Shown here piece by piece: positions 43,432 to 52,032 of a DNA stretch of 59,719 nucleotides (positions are counted from its first letter, which is position 1; every line of letters starts with the position of its first letter). The stretch covers positions 1-59,719 of the forward strand of contig PZPC01000029.1 in NCBI GenBank assembly GCA_003045895.1, given 5' to 3'. Below the pieces are notes generated by a model. The model saw only the letters and a program-made list of their open reading frames with translations, was not told the DNA's origin and did not search any database. The stretch comes from Bacteroidota bacterium (lineage in GTDB: Bacteria; Bacteroidota; Bacteroidia; Chitinophagales; Saprospiraceae). The position numbers and the translations under genes are program-made.

Positions 43432-43953
43432 TTATTGACCCGACTTTGCCTCACCGTAAACTTTACCGTTGAGGTAGATGACGATTTTGGCAGGATAGGT
43501 ATTGGCGGTGATGGTGATCGGTTTACCCTGAACACCCGCTTTGTTTTTGGTATCGAAGCGAACGGGAATCGCTCCCTGTTGCCCCGGCGAGATCGGCATT
43601 TTGGGCCACTCTGCCACCGTGCATCCGCAAGTTGAACGAACATCACTGATCACCAGTGGTACTTTACCGGCATTCGTGAAAGTAAAGGTATGGTTAACAA
43701 CCGCCCCGGCATCAACTTCTCCAAAATCAAAAACTTCCTCGGCAAAAACCAGCCGGGCCAACTCGCTGGTATCCACGACTTGTTCGGAAGCCGTTACTGG
43801 ATTGCGGATGATATCCGCATTGTTTTCACCTTCCACTGTACTTATACCTTCCACTTTTTTCTCGTTGGCATCCTGCCCGGTGCAGCCCGTTGTGAACAAC
43901 GAACCAACCAACAGCATAATCCCGAGTAAGTGTACAAAAGCTTGTTTGATCAT
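43432..43953 (-). CDS. DUF1573 lipoprotein
   Basis: The 173-aa lipoprotein has lipobox FTTGC (Cys24). The DUF1573 immunoglobulin-like domain spans about 75-170: FAEEVFDFGEVDAGAVVNHT, FTFTNAGKVPLVISDVRSTC and GCTVAEWPKMPISPGQQGAI. The role of this widespread Bacteroidota domain is unknown, probably envelope scaffolding. It is the first gene of the DUF1573-yajC-ybbR unit and diverges from aroK across 150 bp. Confidence 0.9.
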   Translation of the reverse strand: MIKQAFVHLLGIMLLVGSLFTTGCTGQDANEKKVEGISTVEGENNADIIRNPVTASEQVVDTSELARLVFAEEVFDFGEVDAGAVVNHTFTFTNAGKVPLVISDVRSTCGCTVAEWPKMPISPGQQGAIPVRFDTKNKAGVQGKPITITANTYPAKIVIYLNGKVYGEAKSGQ

Positions 43954-44103
43954 TTTATTTTAGGGTTACTTAGCTGCACAAAAATAGAATTTTTAACTTG
44001 CTTTCCGTTAAAATTGTTGCATTACAAGCTTTGGCGAGCGGAAGTAGCTGAAGGGCAGCTATCTCACTGGGCGCTATTTTTTTTCTTCTATCCCCGTCAG
44101 ACA

Positions 44104-44631
44104 ATGAAAAAAACAATCTTTTTAGTCGGATTTATGGGCTCGGGCAAATCCCACGTTGGCAAAAAATTAGCGCTGCACTTAGGTTGCCCTTTTTCCGATT
44201 TGGATCATGCCATAGAAATGGCCGCCGGCGCAACGATCAGCACTATTTTTGAGCAACACGGCGAAGCCTATTTCCGGCTACTCGAACGCCGGGCGCTACA
44301 CGACAGCAGCTATGCCCCGGCGGGCGTGCTGGCTACTGGTGGTGGCACGCCTTGTTTTTTCAACAACATGGACTGGATGAATAAAAACGGTATTTGCATT
44401 TTTTTAGATGCCGATCCAGCCGTACTGACTGAACGGCTGTGGAAAGGAAAATTTAAACGCCCTTTGCTAAAAAAACTGGACCAACCCGAACTCGCCTGCT
44501 ACGTACACGATAAAATAGCTGAACGGCGACCCTTTTACGAAAAGGCCGCCGTTCAGTACTTTATTCATCATCACGAACAGGAAACTGCCGGGGAGCTTTA
44601 TCAGCAAATGAGTACGATTATTGGTCACTGA
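44104..44631 (+). CDS. aroK: Shikimate kinase
   Basis: It phosphorylates shikimate at O3 with ATP. The ATG at 44104 (MKKTIFLVGFMGSGKS) gives 175 aa, the normal size; the longer frame reads into the divergent promoter region. Walker A is GFMGSGKS (residues 9-16), the shikimate-binding Asp is in FSDLDHAIE, Arg in YFRLLERRAL, and the lid/adenine region is RLWKGKFKRPLL with Arg in AERRPFYEKAA. Convergent with folE, 17 bp apart. Confidence 0.94.
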   Translation: MKKTIFLVGFMGSGKSHVGKKLALHLGCPFSDLDHAIEMAAGATISTIFEQHGEAYFRLLERRALHDSSYAPAGVLATGGGTPCFFNNMDWMNKNGICIFLDADPAVLTERLWKGKFKRPLLKKLDQPELACYVHDKIAERRPFYEKAAVQYFIHHHEQETAGELYQQMSTIIGH

Positions 44632-44648
44632 AACGCAAGCTCGCAGCC

Positions 44649-45368
44649 CTAATCCCGGTGCCTGATCGTTTGCATAAACTCAGCGCGTACACTTTCATTC
44701 AAAAATTTACCGCTAAAGTCCGAAGTAGAAGTTATGGAATCTTCGTGTTGGATGCCCCGTGCCTGCACGCACATGTGGTGAGCTTCGATGTATACCGCTA
44801 CATCTTCCGTCCCTAAAACGGTACGCATTTCTTCAGCAATTTGGATCGTCAGGCGCTCTTGCACCTGTGGCCGCCGGCTGTAGTACTCCACTATTCGGTT
44901 CAGTTTGGACAAACCAATTACCTTGCCATTGGCAATGTATGCTACGTGAGCCTTGCCGTAAATAGGCAAAAAATGGTGCTCGCAAAAAGAGTGGACTTTG
45001 ATATTCCGCTCCACCAGCATCTGGTTGTAGCGGTACTTGTTTTCGAAGAGCGACATCGACGGTTTAGTCACCGGATTGAGGCCCGAAAAAATCTCTTTGA
45101 CAAACATTTTTGCGACCCTGCGCGGCGTATCCTGCAGCGAATCATCGGTAAGATCCAGCCCCAACGTGTCCATTATTTCACGAAAATGCTCCTCAATGAT
45201 GGCCATCTTGTCTTCATCGCTGCGGGCAAAAGCATCAGGTTTAAGCGGGGTGGCAATGTCTGCCATTTTTTGGTTGAGAACGCTGTCTTTACCGATCAAA
45301 CCATTCTTACCAGGGGTGTGACCGTTCTTACTCATGCTCTTAACGGCAGGAAATTCGTCCTTGCGCAT
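44649..45368 (-). CDS. folE: GTP cyclohydrolase I (FolE)
   Basis: It makes 7,8-dihydroneopterin triphosphate from GTP, the first step of folate and pterin synthesis. 239 aa; the core starts near residue 50. Zinc and active-site motifs are [43 protein letters not shown] and [11 protein letters not shown], giving the Cys-His-Cys zinc site and the catalytic His residues of the zinc-dependent FolE1 class. The N-terminal roughly 45 residues are a charged extension. There is no riboswitch in the 428-bp AT-rich region upstream. Confidence 0.95.
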   Translation of the reverse strand: MRKDEFPAVKSMSKNGHTPGKNGLIGKDSVLNQKMADIATPLKPDAFARSDEDKMAIIEEHFREIMDTLGLDLTDDSLQDTPRRVAKMFVKEIFSGLNPVTKPSMSLFENKYRYNQMLVERNIKVHSFCEHHFLPIYGKAHVAYIANGKVIGLSKLNRIVEYYSRRPQVQERLTIQIAEEMRTVLGTEDVAVYIEAHHMCVQARGIQHEDSITSTSDFSGKFLNESVRAEFMQTIRHRD

Positions 45369-45788
45369 TTTTTGCTTATTTTGAGGTAATAGAAATTAGT
45401 CCTCCCTCCTGACGAAGGCAGACGCACGTGAAACCGTTCGCTCCTTGTCAGAAACAGCGAAAGATTGAATGATGGTCTGGGAAAACTAAGTTTGATAATT
45501 TTATAAACTGAAATATAGAAACGTGATATGCCCGCTTTTGTTTACCAGACCTCCTTTTAGCTGCATTTTCATGCCGAAAAACCATTAATACCTTGCTTAC
45601 AACTTCTTGTTTGTCTTTTTTTTTCTGACGCTGACAAATTCTCGTCAGGCCTTGGTTTTCATAGGGTTTCGGCGGTCTAACAGGTTGTTTAAGGTTTTAT
45701 TATTGAATATATAAATCAATGATTAACAATAGATTAAACAAAAAAATGATACTTATTTTAATAACCCGGCGAAGGATTTTTTCCGGCT
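45369..45788. other. AT-rich intergenic region without a gene
   Basis: About 420 bp of AT-rich DNA between the folE start and the ncRNA candidate. I see no coding frame, tRNA or known riboswitch. It contains T-runs at 45616-45624 next to a small inverted repeat (ctgacg 45625-45630, cgtcag 45643-45648). It should hold the folE promoter, but no TAnnTTTG element was identified with confidence. Confidence 0.6.
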
Positions 45789-45796
45789 TATATTTG

Positions 45797-46030
45797 TCCA
45801 GTACCCGCAAATATGCTACTTTTACATCTGCTAAGTAAGTCTTCAATCAGGCAATATGGAAGATCCCCAGCCATTGAAGATTTTCCTAAAGAGATAATAC
45901 AGGAGTGTAAGGTGCACGTCAAATCGTTTACTTTGATGTTGAGGCATTGTTTGCGCCACCTGGCAAAGATATTTTATTTGGTATCAGTAAGTTTGTTCGA
46001 ACCCCGCCAACTGGTGGGGTTCTTTTTTTA
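45797..46030 (+). ncRNA. Candidate structured non-coding RNA with its own promoter element and terminator
   Basis: A TATATTTG -7 element (45789-45796) precedes, and a T-tailed hairpin ends, a stretch that holds no plausible gene. Predicted hairpins in order are: tcttcaat/attgaaga (45840-45847 with 45873-45880), acgtcaaa/tttgatgt (45916-45923 with 45932-45939), tttgc/gcaaa (45950-45954 with 45963-45967), then gaacccc/ggggttc (45999-46005 with 46016-46022) plus seven T. The length of about 230 nt and free-standing position resemble housekeeping RNAs such as 6S, but no diagnostic 6S, SRP, tmRNA or RNase P element was recognised. A 72-codon frame across it is not protein-like. Confidence 0.5.
45999..46030 (+). 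terminator. Terminator of the ncRNA candidate
   Basis: A 7-bp stem gaacccc/ggggttc with a 10-nt loop that can pair further, followed by ttttttta. It lies directly before the lpd promoter element. Confidence 0.85.
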
Positions 46031-46124
46031 ATACCTCTTCCTTATCTTTGCGCCGGCATAAATTGACCCTTTCCAACTTACCACTGGGTTGGTTTGTTTA
46101 AAAACCAGTAATAAAAATTGTAAT

Positions 46125-47522
46125 ATGAATTTTGACCTCATTGTTATTGGCTCCGGCCCCGGGGGCTACGTTGCTGCTATTCGAGCTGCCCAACTGGGTA
46201 TGAAAGTAGGAGTAGTAGAACGCGAAAGCCTGGGTGGAATTTGTTTGAACTGGGGATGTATTCCCACCAAGGCACTGCTCAAGAGTGCGCAGGTCTTTGA
46301 ATACATTCAGCACGCTGCAGATTATGGGATCACGGTCAAGGATGCCAAAGCTGATTTTGGCAGCATGATCTCCCGCAGCCGTTCGGTAGCCGATGGCATG
46401 AGCAAGGGGATTAATTTTCTTTTCCGCAAAAACAAAATTACCACCATCGATGGCGAAGGCCGCCTGGTTAGAGGCAAGAAGGTAGAGGTAACCGATAAGG
46501 AAGGAAAAAAGACGACTTACGAAGCGCCCCATATTATTATTGCGACGGGGGGGCGGGCCAAGCAACTGCCCAATATTCCTATCGATGGTAAAAAAATCAT
46601 CGAATACCGCAAAGCCATGAGCCTGGACAAGCAGCCCAAGAAGATGGTCGTTGTAGGTGCAGGTGCCATTGGCGTAGAGTTCGCCTATTTCTACAACAGC
46701 ATTGGCACCGAAGTGACGGTCGTAGAGTTCATGGAACCAGGCCTGGTCCCACGCGAAGATGCCGACATATCCAAGGAACTGACCAAGATTTACAAGAAAA
46801 AAGGCATCAAGGTGCTCGCCAACACTTCCGTAGAAAAAGTAGATACGGCTGGTGCAGGTTGCAAAGTAACCACCAAAAACCGGAAAACGGGCGCCGAGGA
46901 AGTGATTGAATGTGATTTGGTCCTGTCGGCAGCAGGTGTTACGCCGAATACCGAAAACATCGGTCTCGAAGGACTGGGCATCACGACCGACCGGGGAATT
47001 ATCCAGGTCGACGCTTATTACCAGACCAATGTACCAGGCATCTACGCTATTGGCGACGTAGTTCCCGGGCCAGCACTTGCCCACGTGGCCAGCGCCGAAG
47101 CGATCACTTGTGTTGAAAAAATCGCTGGCCATCATCCCGAGCCCATCGATTACAACAACATTCCTGGCTGTACCTATTGCGTTCCTGAAATTGCCTCCGT
47201 CGGTTATACGGAAGCCGAAGCCAAAGCTGCCGGTTACGAACTAAAAGTAGGCAAGTTCCCCTTCACCGCCTCTGGAAAAGCCAAAGCTGCCGGGGCCAGT
47301 GATGGTTTTATCAAAGTTATTTTTGATGCCAAATACGGCGAATGGCTGGGCGCACACATGATCGGTTACAACGTCACCGAACTGATCGCTGAAGTAGTCG
47401 TAGCCCGCAAACTGGAAACGACCGGACACGAGATCATCAAATCCATCCACCCCCACCCTACCATGAGCGAAGCCATCATGGAAGCGGCGGCAGCAGCCTA
47501 CGGCGAGGTCATTCACCTCTAA
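46125..47522 (+). CDS. lpd: Dihydrolipoyl dehydrogenase
   Basis: E3 of the 2-oxoacid dehydrogenase complexes and the glycine cleavage system: it reoxidises lipoamide with FAD and NAD+. The start is ATG 46125 (MNFDLIVIGSGPGG), 465 aa; an upstream in-frame start would add non-conserved residues. FAD motif GSGPGGYVAAIRAA, redox disulfide Cys40-Cys45 (GGICLNWGCIPTKA), NAD motif VVVGAGAIGVEFAYFYNS, FAD motif YAIGDVVPGPALAH, and catalytic His-Glu in SIHPHPTMSEA. Preceded by TATCTTTG at 46043-46050. Stem-loop at 47554-47587 follows. No E1/E2 gene adjoins. Confidence 0.96.
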   Translation: MNFDLIVIGSGPGGYVAAIRAAQLGMKVGVVERESLGGICLNWGCIPTKALLKSAQVFEYIQHAADYGITVKDAKADFGSMISRSRSVADGMSKGINFLFRKNKITTIDGEGRLVRGKKVEVTDKEGKKTTYEAPHIIIATGGRAKQLPNIPIDGKKIIEYRKAMSLDKQPKKMVVVGAGAIGVEFAYFYNSIGTEVTVVEFMEPGLVPREDADISKELTKIYKKKGIKVLANTSVEKVDTAGAGCKVTTKNRKTGAEEVIECDLVLSAAGVTPNTENIGLEGLGITTDRGIIQVDAYYQTNVPGIYAIGDVVPGPALAHVASAEAITCVEKIAGHHPEPIDYNNIPGCTYCVPEIASVGYTEAEAKAAGYELKVGKFPFTASGKAKAAGASDGFIKVIFDAKYGEWLGAHMIGYNVTELIAEVVVARKLETTGHEIIKSIHPHPTMSEAIMEAAAAAYGEVIHL

Positions 47523-47553
47523 GCCATTCACCTGCTGCTAAACTAAACAAAGA

Positions 47554-47587
47554 AATGCCCCAAAAGTCGCTGTGCTTTTGGGGCATT
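47554..47587 (+). terminator. Stem-loop after lpd
   Basis: aatgccccaaaag (47554-47566) pairs perfectly with cttttggggcatt (47575-47587) around an 8-nt loop. The T-run is weak (gttattt). Confidence 0.75.
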
Positions 47588-47619
47588 GTTATTTCAGGGC
47601 AGATCAGAAAATAGCTTAT

Positions 47620-48005
47620 CCTTCAACAATCGCCTTGATCTGTACCAAAATAGGATTCCAACCCTCCCTACAATGATAACGCGACAGCAGCATTGTTGGC
47701 CGCCGCGACATTGGCGCCTACGAGTCAGAGAAGGCGTAGTGGGTATCCGGAAAATTACACAAGTCGTCAACAGCTCGGTTTATCCCAACCCGACTCGCGG
47801 GCAGTTTACCATCGATGTAATTGAAACGATTAAAGGACAGGTCAACCTGCAAGTTATTGCGGCAACGGGCCAGGTAATTCAGAAAACGACGTTGAACACG
47901 GGCACGAACAACCTGAATATGAGCTAGTTGGCTCCCGGGATATACCAACTCCAGGTCAGCAGTGCCAAAGGATTCAGCACCCACAAGTTGTTGATCAACA
48001 AATAA
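47620..48005 (+). pseudogene. Broken C-terminal end of a T9SS-exported protein
   Basis: From 47750 the frame reads a Por sorting domain: SSVYPNPTRGQFTIDVIETI, then VNLQVIAATGQVIQK and NTGTNNLNMS. A TAG at 47925-47927 interrupts it, and the same frame resumes LAPGIYQLQVSSAKGFSTHK and LLINK before TAA at 48003-48005, an otherwise complete ending. Upstream the coding trace changes frame (YNDNATAALLAAATLAPT is visible from about 47668 in another frame), and no start or signal peptide is present. This is the decayed 3' end of a larger gene. Confidence 0.75.
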
Positions 48006-48045
48006 AGAACGGAGATTTTAGGGTTTTAGAACGTTTACATTTAAA

Positions 48046-48082
48046 GGGTTCATTAGCAACGTTTTCCGTTGTCTAATGACCC
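48046..48082. terminator. Hairpin after prfB and the T9SS pseudogene
   Basis: 48046-48061 (gggttcattagcaacg) folds with 48067-48082 (cgttgtctaatgaccc) into a 15-bp stem with one bulge on each arm and a 5-nt loop. It lies between convergent 3' ends. Confidence 0.75.
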
Positions 48083-48114
48083 TTCTTTGTAGGCGGCAAT
48101 CCTTGCTACCCCTT

Positions 48115-49198
48115 TTAAGCCTTGCCATCAAACATCAACCAGGCTTTCAGGAAATCATTCAAATCGCCATTGAGCACGGCATCCGTTTGGGAGGTCTGGT
48201 AGTTGGTGCGATGGTCTTTTACCCGGCGGTCGTCAAGGACGTAGGAACGGATCTGGGATCCCCATTCATTTTTCATCTTCTGGGCTTCCAGCTTGTCTTT
48301 CTCCGAGCGTTGTCTTTCGAGTTCGATCTCGTAGAGGCGCGACTTCAGCATCTTCAAGGCTTTCTCGCGGTTCAAATGCTGGGAACGTTCTTCCTGGCAC
48401 GACACCACTACCCCACTGGGTAAGTGCCGGAGCCGAACGGCTGATTCCGTCTTGTTGACGTGCTGTCCACCCGCACCACTCGCGCGAAAAGTATCCCATT
48501 CGATATCAGCAGGATTAACCTCAATCTCAATGGTATCATCCACCATAGGGTGTACCGAGACCGAGGCAAATGAAGTCATCCGCTTGCCCTGGGAGTTGTA
48601 AGGGCTAATGCGTACCAGGCGGTGGACACCGTTTTCACCTTTGAGCAAGCCGTAGGCGAAATCTCCTTTGATCTCCAGTGCGACCGATTTAATGCCCGCC
48701 ACATCACCATCCTGGCGGTCCAGTTCAGCGATTTTAAAACCACTTTTCTCGGCCCACATCAGGTACATGCGATTGAGCATCTCGGCCCAGTCGCAGGCTT
48801 CCGTACCGCCAGCACCCGCATTGATTTCTAAAATGGCGTGCAGTTCGTCCTCGGGTCGGTTGAGGGTGGAATGGAATTCGACCTCATCGAGTTGCTCCAG
48901 GGCAAATTTGTATTTGGCTTCTACCTCAGCTTCGGTTCCTTCGCCTGCTTTGAAGAATTCAAACAACACTTCGAGATCATCCACGATAGTGGCTACGCGC
49001 TCGTATTGGCCTACCCAATTTTTGTGGCTTTTCAATTCTTTCAGCAAGCTTTCGGCCCGTTTGGGATCGTTCCAGAAGTCGGGATTAATGGATTGCTGTT
49101 CTAATTCTGCGATCTTATGTTGTCGGTCGGCGACGTCAAAGATAGTGCCTCAACTGTTCGAGGCGACTGTGCAGGTCTTTTAAGTGTTCTGCGGTCAT
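48115..49198 (-). CDS. prfB: Peptide chain release factor 2 with programmed +1 frameshift
   Basis: RF2 reads UGA and UAA stops. The gene starts at ATG 49196-49198, runs 20 codons ([20 protein letters not shown]), and meets an in-frame TGA at 49136-49138 in the sequence CTTTGAC; a +1 shift there continues as Asp-Val-Ala-Asp-Arg for 340 more residues. The total of about 360 aa matches RF2. Domain features: the GGQ loop ([17 protein letters not shown]) for peptidyl hydrolysis, and the stop-recognition region near [13 protein letters not shown]. The ORF beginning 49047 is only the post-shift part. It starts 12 nt after the nrnA stop. Autoregulation by RF2 level is the known role of the shift. Confidence 0.95.
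49135..49141 (-). other. RF2 +1 frameshift site (CTTTGAC)
   Basis: On the minus strand CTT (49141-49139) is followed by TGA (49138-49136) and C: the slippery codon and weak-context stop of the RF2 autoregulatory switch. A gagg stretch lies six bases before CTT, a weaker and more distant internal Shine-Dalgarno than the enterobacterial one. Confidence 0.93.
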
Positions 49199-49210
49199 AA
49201 AAAAAATATT

Positions 49211-50215
49211 TCAGCCTTGTAATTGTTCTTGATATTGGGGTAAAATTTCTTTGAAACGGCGTACCGTCGCGCTCAGGTTGTGAAAACTGGCGCCACCAGC
49301 TGCGTTTTTGTGCCCACCACCCCGAAAATGTTGACGGGCCATCTCCTGCACATCAATGTCACCTTTAGAGCGCAAACTCAACTTCACGATGGTCGGTTGC
49401 TCATGAATGAAAGCGGCCAGTTTTACGCCCCGCATCATGAGCAGGAAGTTGACCACCCCTTCGGTATCCCCCCGCTTAATGTCCAGGGTCGCGTAATCGT
49501 CTTTGGTGAGGGTAATAATTCCGGTACTGAATTCCGGCAAAATTTCCATGCGGTTGTAAAGACAGTGCCCCAGGATACGCAATTGCTTTTCTTCCATGGT
49601 ATTAAAAACCAGGTTCTGGATGCGCAGATCGTCTACGCCCCGCTCCAGCAGGTTGGCAACGGTGCGAAAAAGCTTGGGAGAATTGCTGTATTTAAATGAT
49701 CCCGTATCCGTGAGAATGCCTGTAAAGAGGCAGTCCCCTATTTGAGGATCTAAAAGTTGGCCCTGGCCCAGCAGGTAAATAAAATCGTAGATTAGCTCAC
49801 AAGTAGAACTGGCGGTCGTGTCGCTCAGCACGTATTCGGCAAAAGATTCAGGAAAGAGGTGGTGGTCGATCATGACCACGGGTGCCCGCGACGCCGCGAC
49901 GAGTTCACCAACTTTGTCGACACGCTCCAGGGAATTGAAATCCAGGCAAAAAATCAGCGTTGCTTTTTCAATCGCCCAGGTAGCTGCTTCCGGTTCATTG
50001 TCGTAAATATGAATATCATCCGCTTGTGGCATCCAGGCCAGGAAGTCGGGATATTCCGAGGGAACGACAACCTTCACGTTATGCCCATCTCTTTGCAAAA
50101 ACAAACTCAACCCAAGAGAGGAACCAATGGCATCGCCATCAGGATTGCGGTGACTAATAATCGCGACATCCTGAGGAATGCTCAATATCCGCTTGAGTGT
50201 GGCAAGGTTTTCCAT
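49211..50215 (-). CDS. nrnA: DHH-family phosphoesterase (NrnA-like)
   Basis: The 334-aa DHH/DHHA1 enzyme. Metal motifs: SHRNPDGDAIGSSLGLS, FCLDFNSLERV, the namesake VVMIDHHLFPE, and GILTDTGSFKYS. The DHHA1 motif FRGGGHKNAAGGAS is near the end. NrnA proteins degrade oligoribonucleotides and 3'-phosphoadenosine 5'-phosphate, and relatives also cleave pApA or c-di-AMP. With cdaA in the same window a role in c-di-AMP turnover is possible, not shown. Upstream of prfB by 12 nt, probably cotranscribed; diverges from ndk. Confidence 0.92.
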   Translation of the reverse strand: MENLATLKRILSIPQDVAIISHRNPDGDAIGSSLGLSLFLQRDGHNVKVVVPSEYPDFLAWMPQADDIHIYDNEPEAATWAIEKATLIFCLDFNSLERVDKVGELVAASRAPVVMIDHHLFPESFAEYVLSDTTASSTCELIYDFIYLLGQGQLLDPQIGDCLFTGILTDTGSFKYSNSPKLFRTVANLLERGVDDLRIQNLVFNTMEEKQLRILGHCLYNRMEILPEFSTGIITLTKDDYATLDIKRGDTEGVVNFLLMMRGVKLAAFIHEQPTIVKLSLRSKGDIDVQEMARQHFRGGGHKNAAGGASFHNLSATVRRFKEILPQYQEQLQG

Positions 50216-50316
50216 AAAACGTCAACTGAAGTCGTACAAAGACAATTGTCCAAAAAGTAATTAAAGGTGCGAAGTTGACAAAAATAATCGATTCTGCCAA
50301 AATGTTTGGGGCGGGC

Positions 50317-50347
50317 TTTGTTGCTCAGGGGCATTTGTTTACTTTTG
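50317..50347 (+). promoter_or_regulatory. ndk promoter
   Basis: TTTG (50317-50320), 19 nt, TACTTTTG (50340-50347): an exact Bacteroidota -33/-7 promoter, with the ndk ATG 37 nt downstream. Confidence 0.8.
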
Positions 50348-50384
50348 CAGCGTTTTTTGAAATAACTACCAAATATATAATACC

Positions 50385-50810
50385 ATGACAGGCAATATCA
50401 CCTTTACGATGATCAAACCTGACGCCGTTAAAGCGGGTCACATTGGCGGCATTTTAGCCAAAATCAACGAAGCGGGTTTCCGCATCGTAGCGATGAAGCT
50501 CTCCAAATTATCTACCGAAAAAGCCGGCGAATTTTATGCCGTACACGCTGCACGCCCGTTTTACGGTGAGTTGGTGGAGTTCATGTCCAGTGGTTGCATC
50601 GTAGCCGCAGTATTGGAAAAAGACAATGCCGTTGAAGACTTCCGCAAGTTGATCGGTGCAACCAATCCTGCCGATGCTGCGCCTGGCACCATCCGTGCAC
50701 TATTCGCCAAGAGTATTGGAGAGAATGCCGTTCACGGTTCCGATTCTGACGAAAATGCCCAGATTGAAGCAGCTTTTCATTTTGCCGGAACGGACATATT
50801 CCGCGGTTAA
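50385..50810 (+). CDS. ndk: Nucleoside diphosphate kinase
   Basis: It transfers the gamma-phosphate between nucleoside triphosphates and diphosphates. 141 aa, family length. [18 protein letters not shown] opens the fold, and the phosphorylated His117 lies in ENAVHGSDS. Monocistronic, with a consensus promoter 5' and a terminator at 50838-50872. Confidence 0.97.
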   Translation: MTGNITFTMIKPDAVKAGHIGGILAKINEAGFRIVAMKLSKLSTEKAGEFYAVHAARPFYGELVEFMSSGCIVAAVLEKDNAVEDFRKLIGATNPADAAPGTIRALFAKSIGENAVHGSDSDENAQIEAAFHFAGTDIFRG

Positions 50811-50837
50811 AATAACCAGCACGCCGCAAGGCCATTG

Positions 50838-50872
50838 AAAAGCCATTCCGCAGTACGTGTGGAATGGCTTTT
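50838..50872. terminator. Terminator after ndk
   Basis: aaaagccattcc (50838-50849) pairs perfectly with ggaatggctttt (50861-50872). A- and T-runs on both sides let it also serve the convergent gene ending at 50906. Confidence 0.88.
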
Positions 50873-50905
50873 CTTGTTGGTTGTAATGACTAATTTTAGG
50901 ACAAC

Positions 50906-51118
50906 CTAGGGCCGCGCTTCCTCCACATTCGCTACCGCAGGCGATCCGTTGGGTGCTTCCCCAAATAGCGCCTGTACGCCTACGGGCAGGTATTCGCGCC
51001 AGGCTACCTCATCTTTTATCAGGAAGAGACTAAACAAGCTCAGGTAAAGTACCGTTGTAATGACAATTGCTTTGCGGCGGTTGCGGCGTTCGATGCGATC
51101 GGAAGAATAATAAGCCAT
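50906..51118 (-). CDS. Small single-span membrane protein, unknown
   Basis: 70 aa with an arginine-rich N-terminus (SSDRIERRNRRK), one membrane helix (AIVITTVLYLSLFSLFLI) and a short periplasmic tail ending in acidic residues. No family is recognised. The start ATG at 51118 follows an A/T-rich leader. It diverges from the yggS gene. The basic-then-hydrophobic order fits an inner-membrane protein. Confidence 0.6.
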   Translation of the reverse strand: MAYYSSDRIERRNRRKAIVITTVLYLSLFSLFLIKDEVAWREYLPVGVQALFGEAPNGSPAVANVEEARP

Positions 51119-51209
51119 GGTTCTGCAAGTTTTCGATTGTTAGGTAAACGAAGCACTTTCATCCCTTATTTTTAGCGCAAGCGTTAAAGAACTCTAAAAG
51201 TTGAACCAG

Positions 51210-51875
51210 ATGCCATTGAAAACAATACTGGACACGATCCACACTGAATTGTCACCTTACCACGCGCAGCTGGTTGCTGTTTCGAAAACTTACCCCGCCA
51301 GCACCCTCCGAGCGGCCTACGACCTGGGGGTCCGGGATTTTGGCGAAAACCGCGTGCAGGAATTGGCAGAAAAAGCGGAAGCGTTGCCCGCTGATATCCG
51401 CTGGCACTTCATTGGCCACTTGCAAACCAACAAGGTCAAATACATCGCTCCCTTTGTCCACCTGATCCATTCGGTAGACAGTTGGAAGTTGCTCGCCGAA
51501 ATTGACAAGCGTGCTGCCGCCGAAAACCGGACGATCCAGGTGCTCCTGCAATTCAAGATAGCGGAAGAAGATACCAAATTTGGCTACAGCCCCGACGCCA
51601 TCTTCCGCATGCTCGCCGACGGTGCCTGGCAGCAGCTGAACCATATCCAGATCGTAGGGGTAATGGGGATGGCGACATTCACCGATGACGAAGCACAGGT
51701 AGCCGAAGAATTCCGGACGCTGAAGCAGTATTTCGACCGCTTGAAAAGTGATTATTTTACCGATTATCCCGCCTTCAAAGAAATTTCCATGGGCATGTCT
51801 GGCGATTACCTGCTGGCGCTTCAACATGGGAGTACCATGGTGAGAATTGGCAGCAAAATCTTTGGAGAACGGTAA
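51210..51875 (+). CDS. YggS/PLPBP family pyridoxal phosphate-binding protein
   Basis: The 221-aa TIM-barrel protein binds PLP and keeps vitamin B6 and amino-acid pools balanced; it has no known catalytic turnover. I use ATG 51210 (MPLKTILDTI); a TTG nine bases earlier is possible. PLP-lysine is Lys26 in VAVSKTYP; further signatures are FGENRVQE, WHFIGHLQTNKVKY, SVDSWKLL and SMGMSGDY with GSTMVRIGSKIFGER at the end. Monocistronic. Confidence 0.93.
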   Translation: MPLKTILDTIHTELSPYHAQLVAVSKTYPASTLRAAYDLGVRDFGENRVQELAEKAEALPADIRWHFIGHLQTNKVKYIAPFVHLIHSVDSWKLLAEIDKRAAAENRTIQVLLQFKIAEEDTKFGYSPDAIFRMLADGAWQQLNHIQIVGVMGMATFTDDEAQVAEEFRTLKQYFDRLKSDYFTDYPAFKEISMGMSGDYLLALQHGSTMVRIGSKIFGER

Positions 51876-52032
51876 GGAGAAAAGCCAATGACCTGTTTTT
51901 TATGACGATCCTCTTCTCAACTTTGAATCACCAGAAAGCGAGTAAAGAATATACTGCTAAATTCCAAATAAAATAGTACTTTCACTTCGATAAGCCATAT
52001 TTAGAAAACAAAATCACGACAACTATCTAACT

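Noticed and set aside
45995-46005. tRNA T-loop-like sequence gttcgaacccc
   Set aside because: No acceptor, D or anticodon arms fit around it; the bases belong to the terminator stem.
45813-46031. 72-aa frame over the ncRNA candidate
   Set aside because: It ends inside the terminator T-run, has no recognisable domain, and the DNA shows hairpin rather than codon structure.
49047-49198. prfB as a gene starting at 49047
   Set aside because: That start would remove about 50 residues of RF2 domain 1; the CTTTGAC site and upstream ATG give the full protein.
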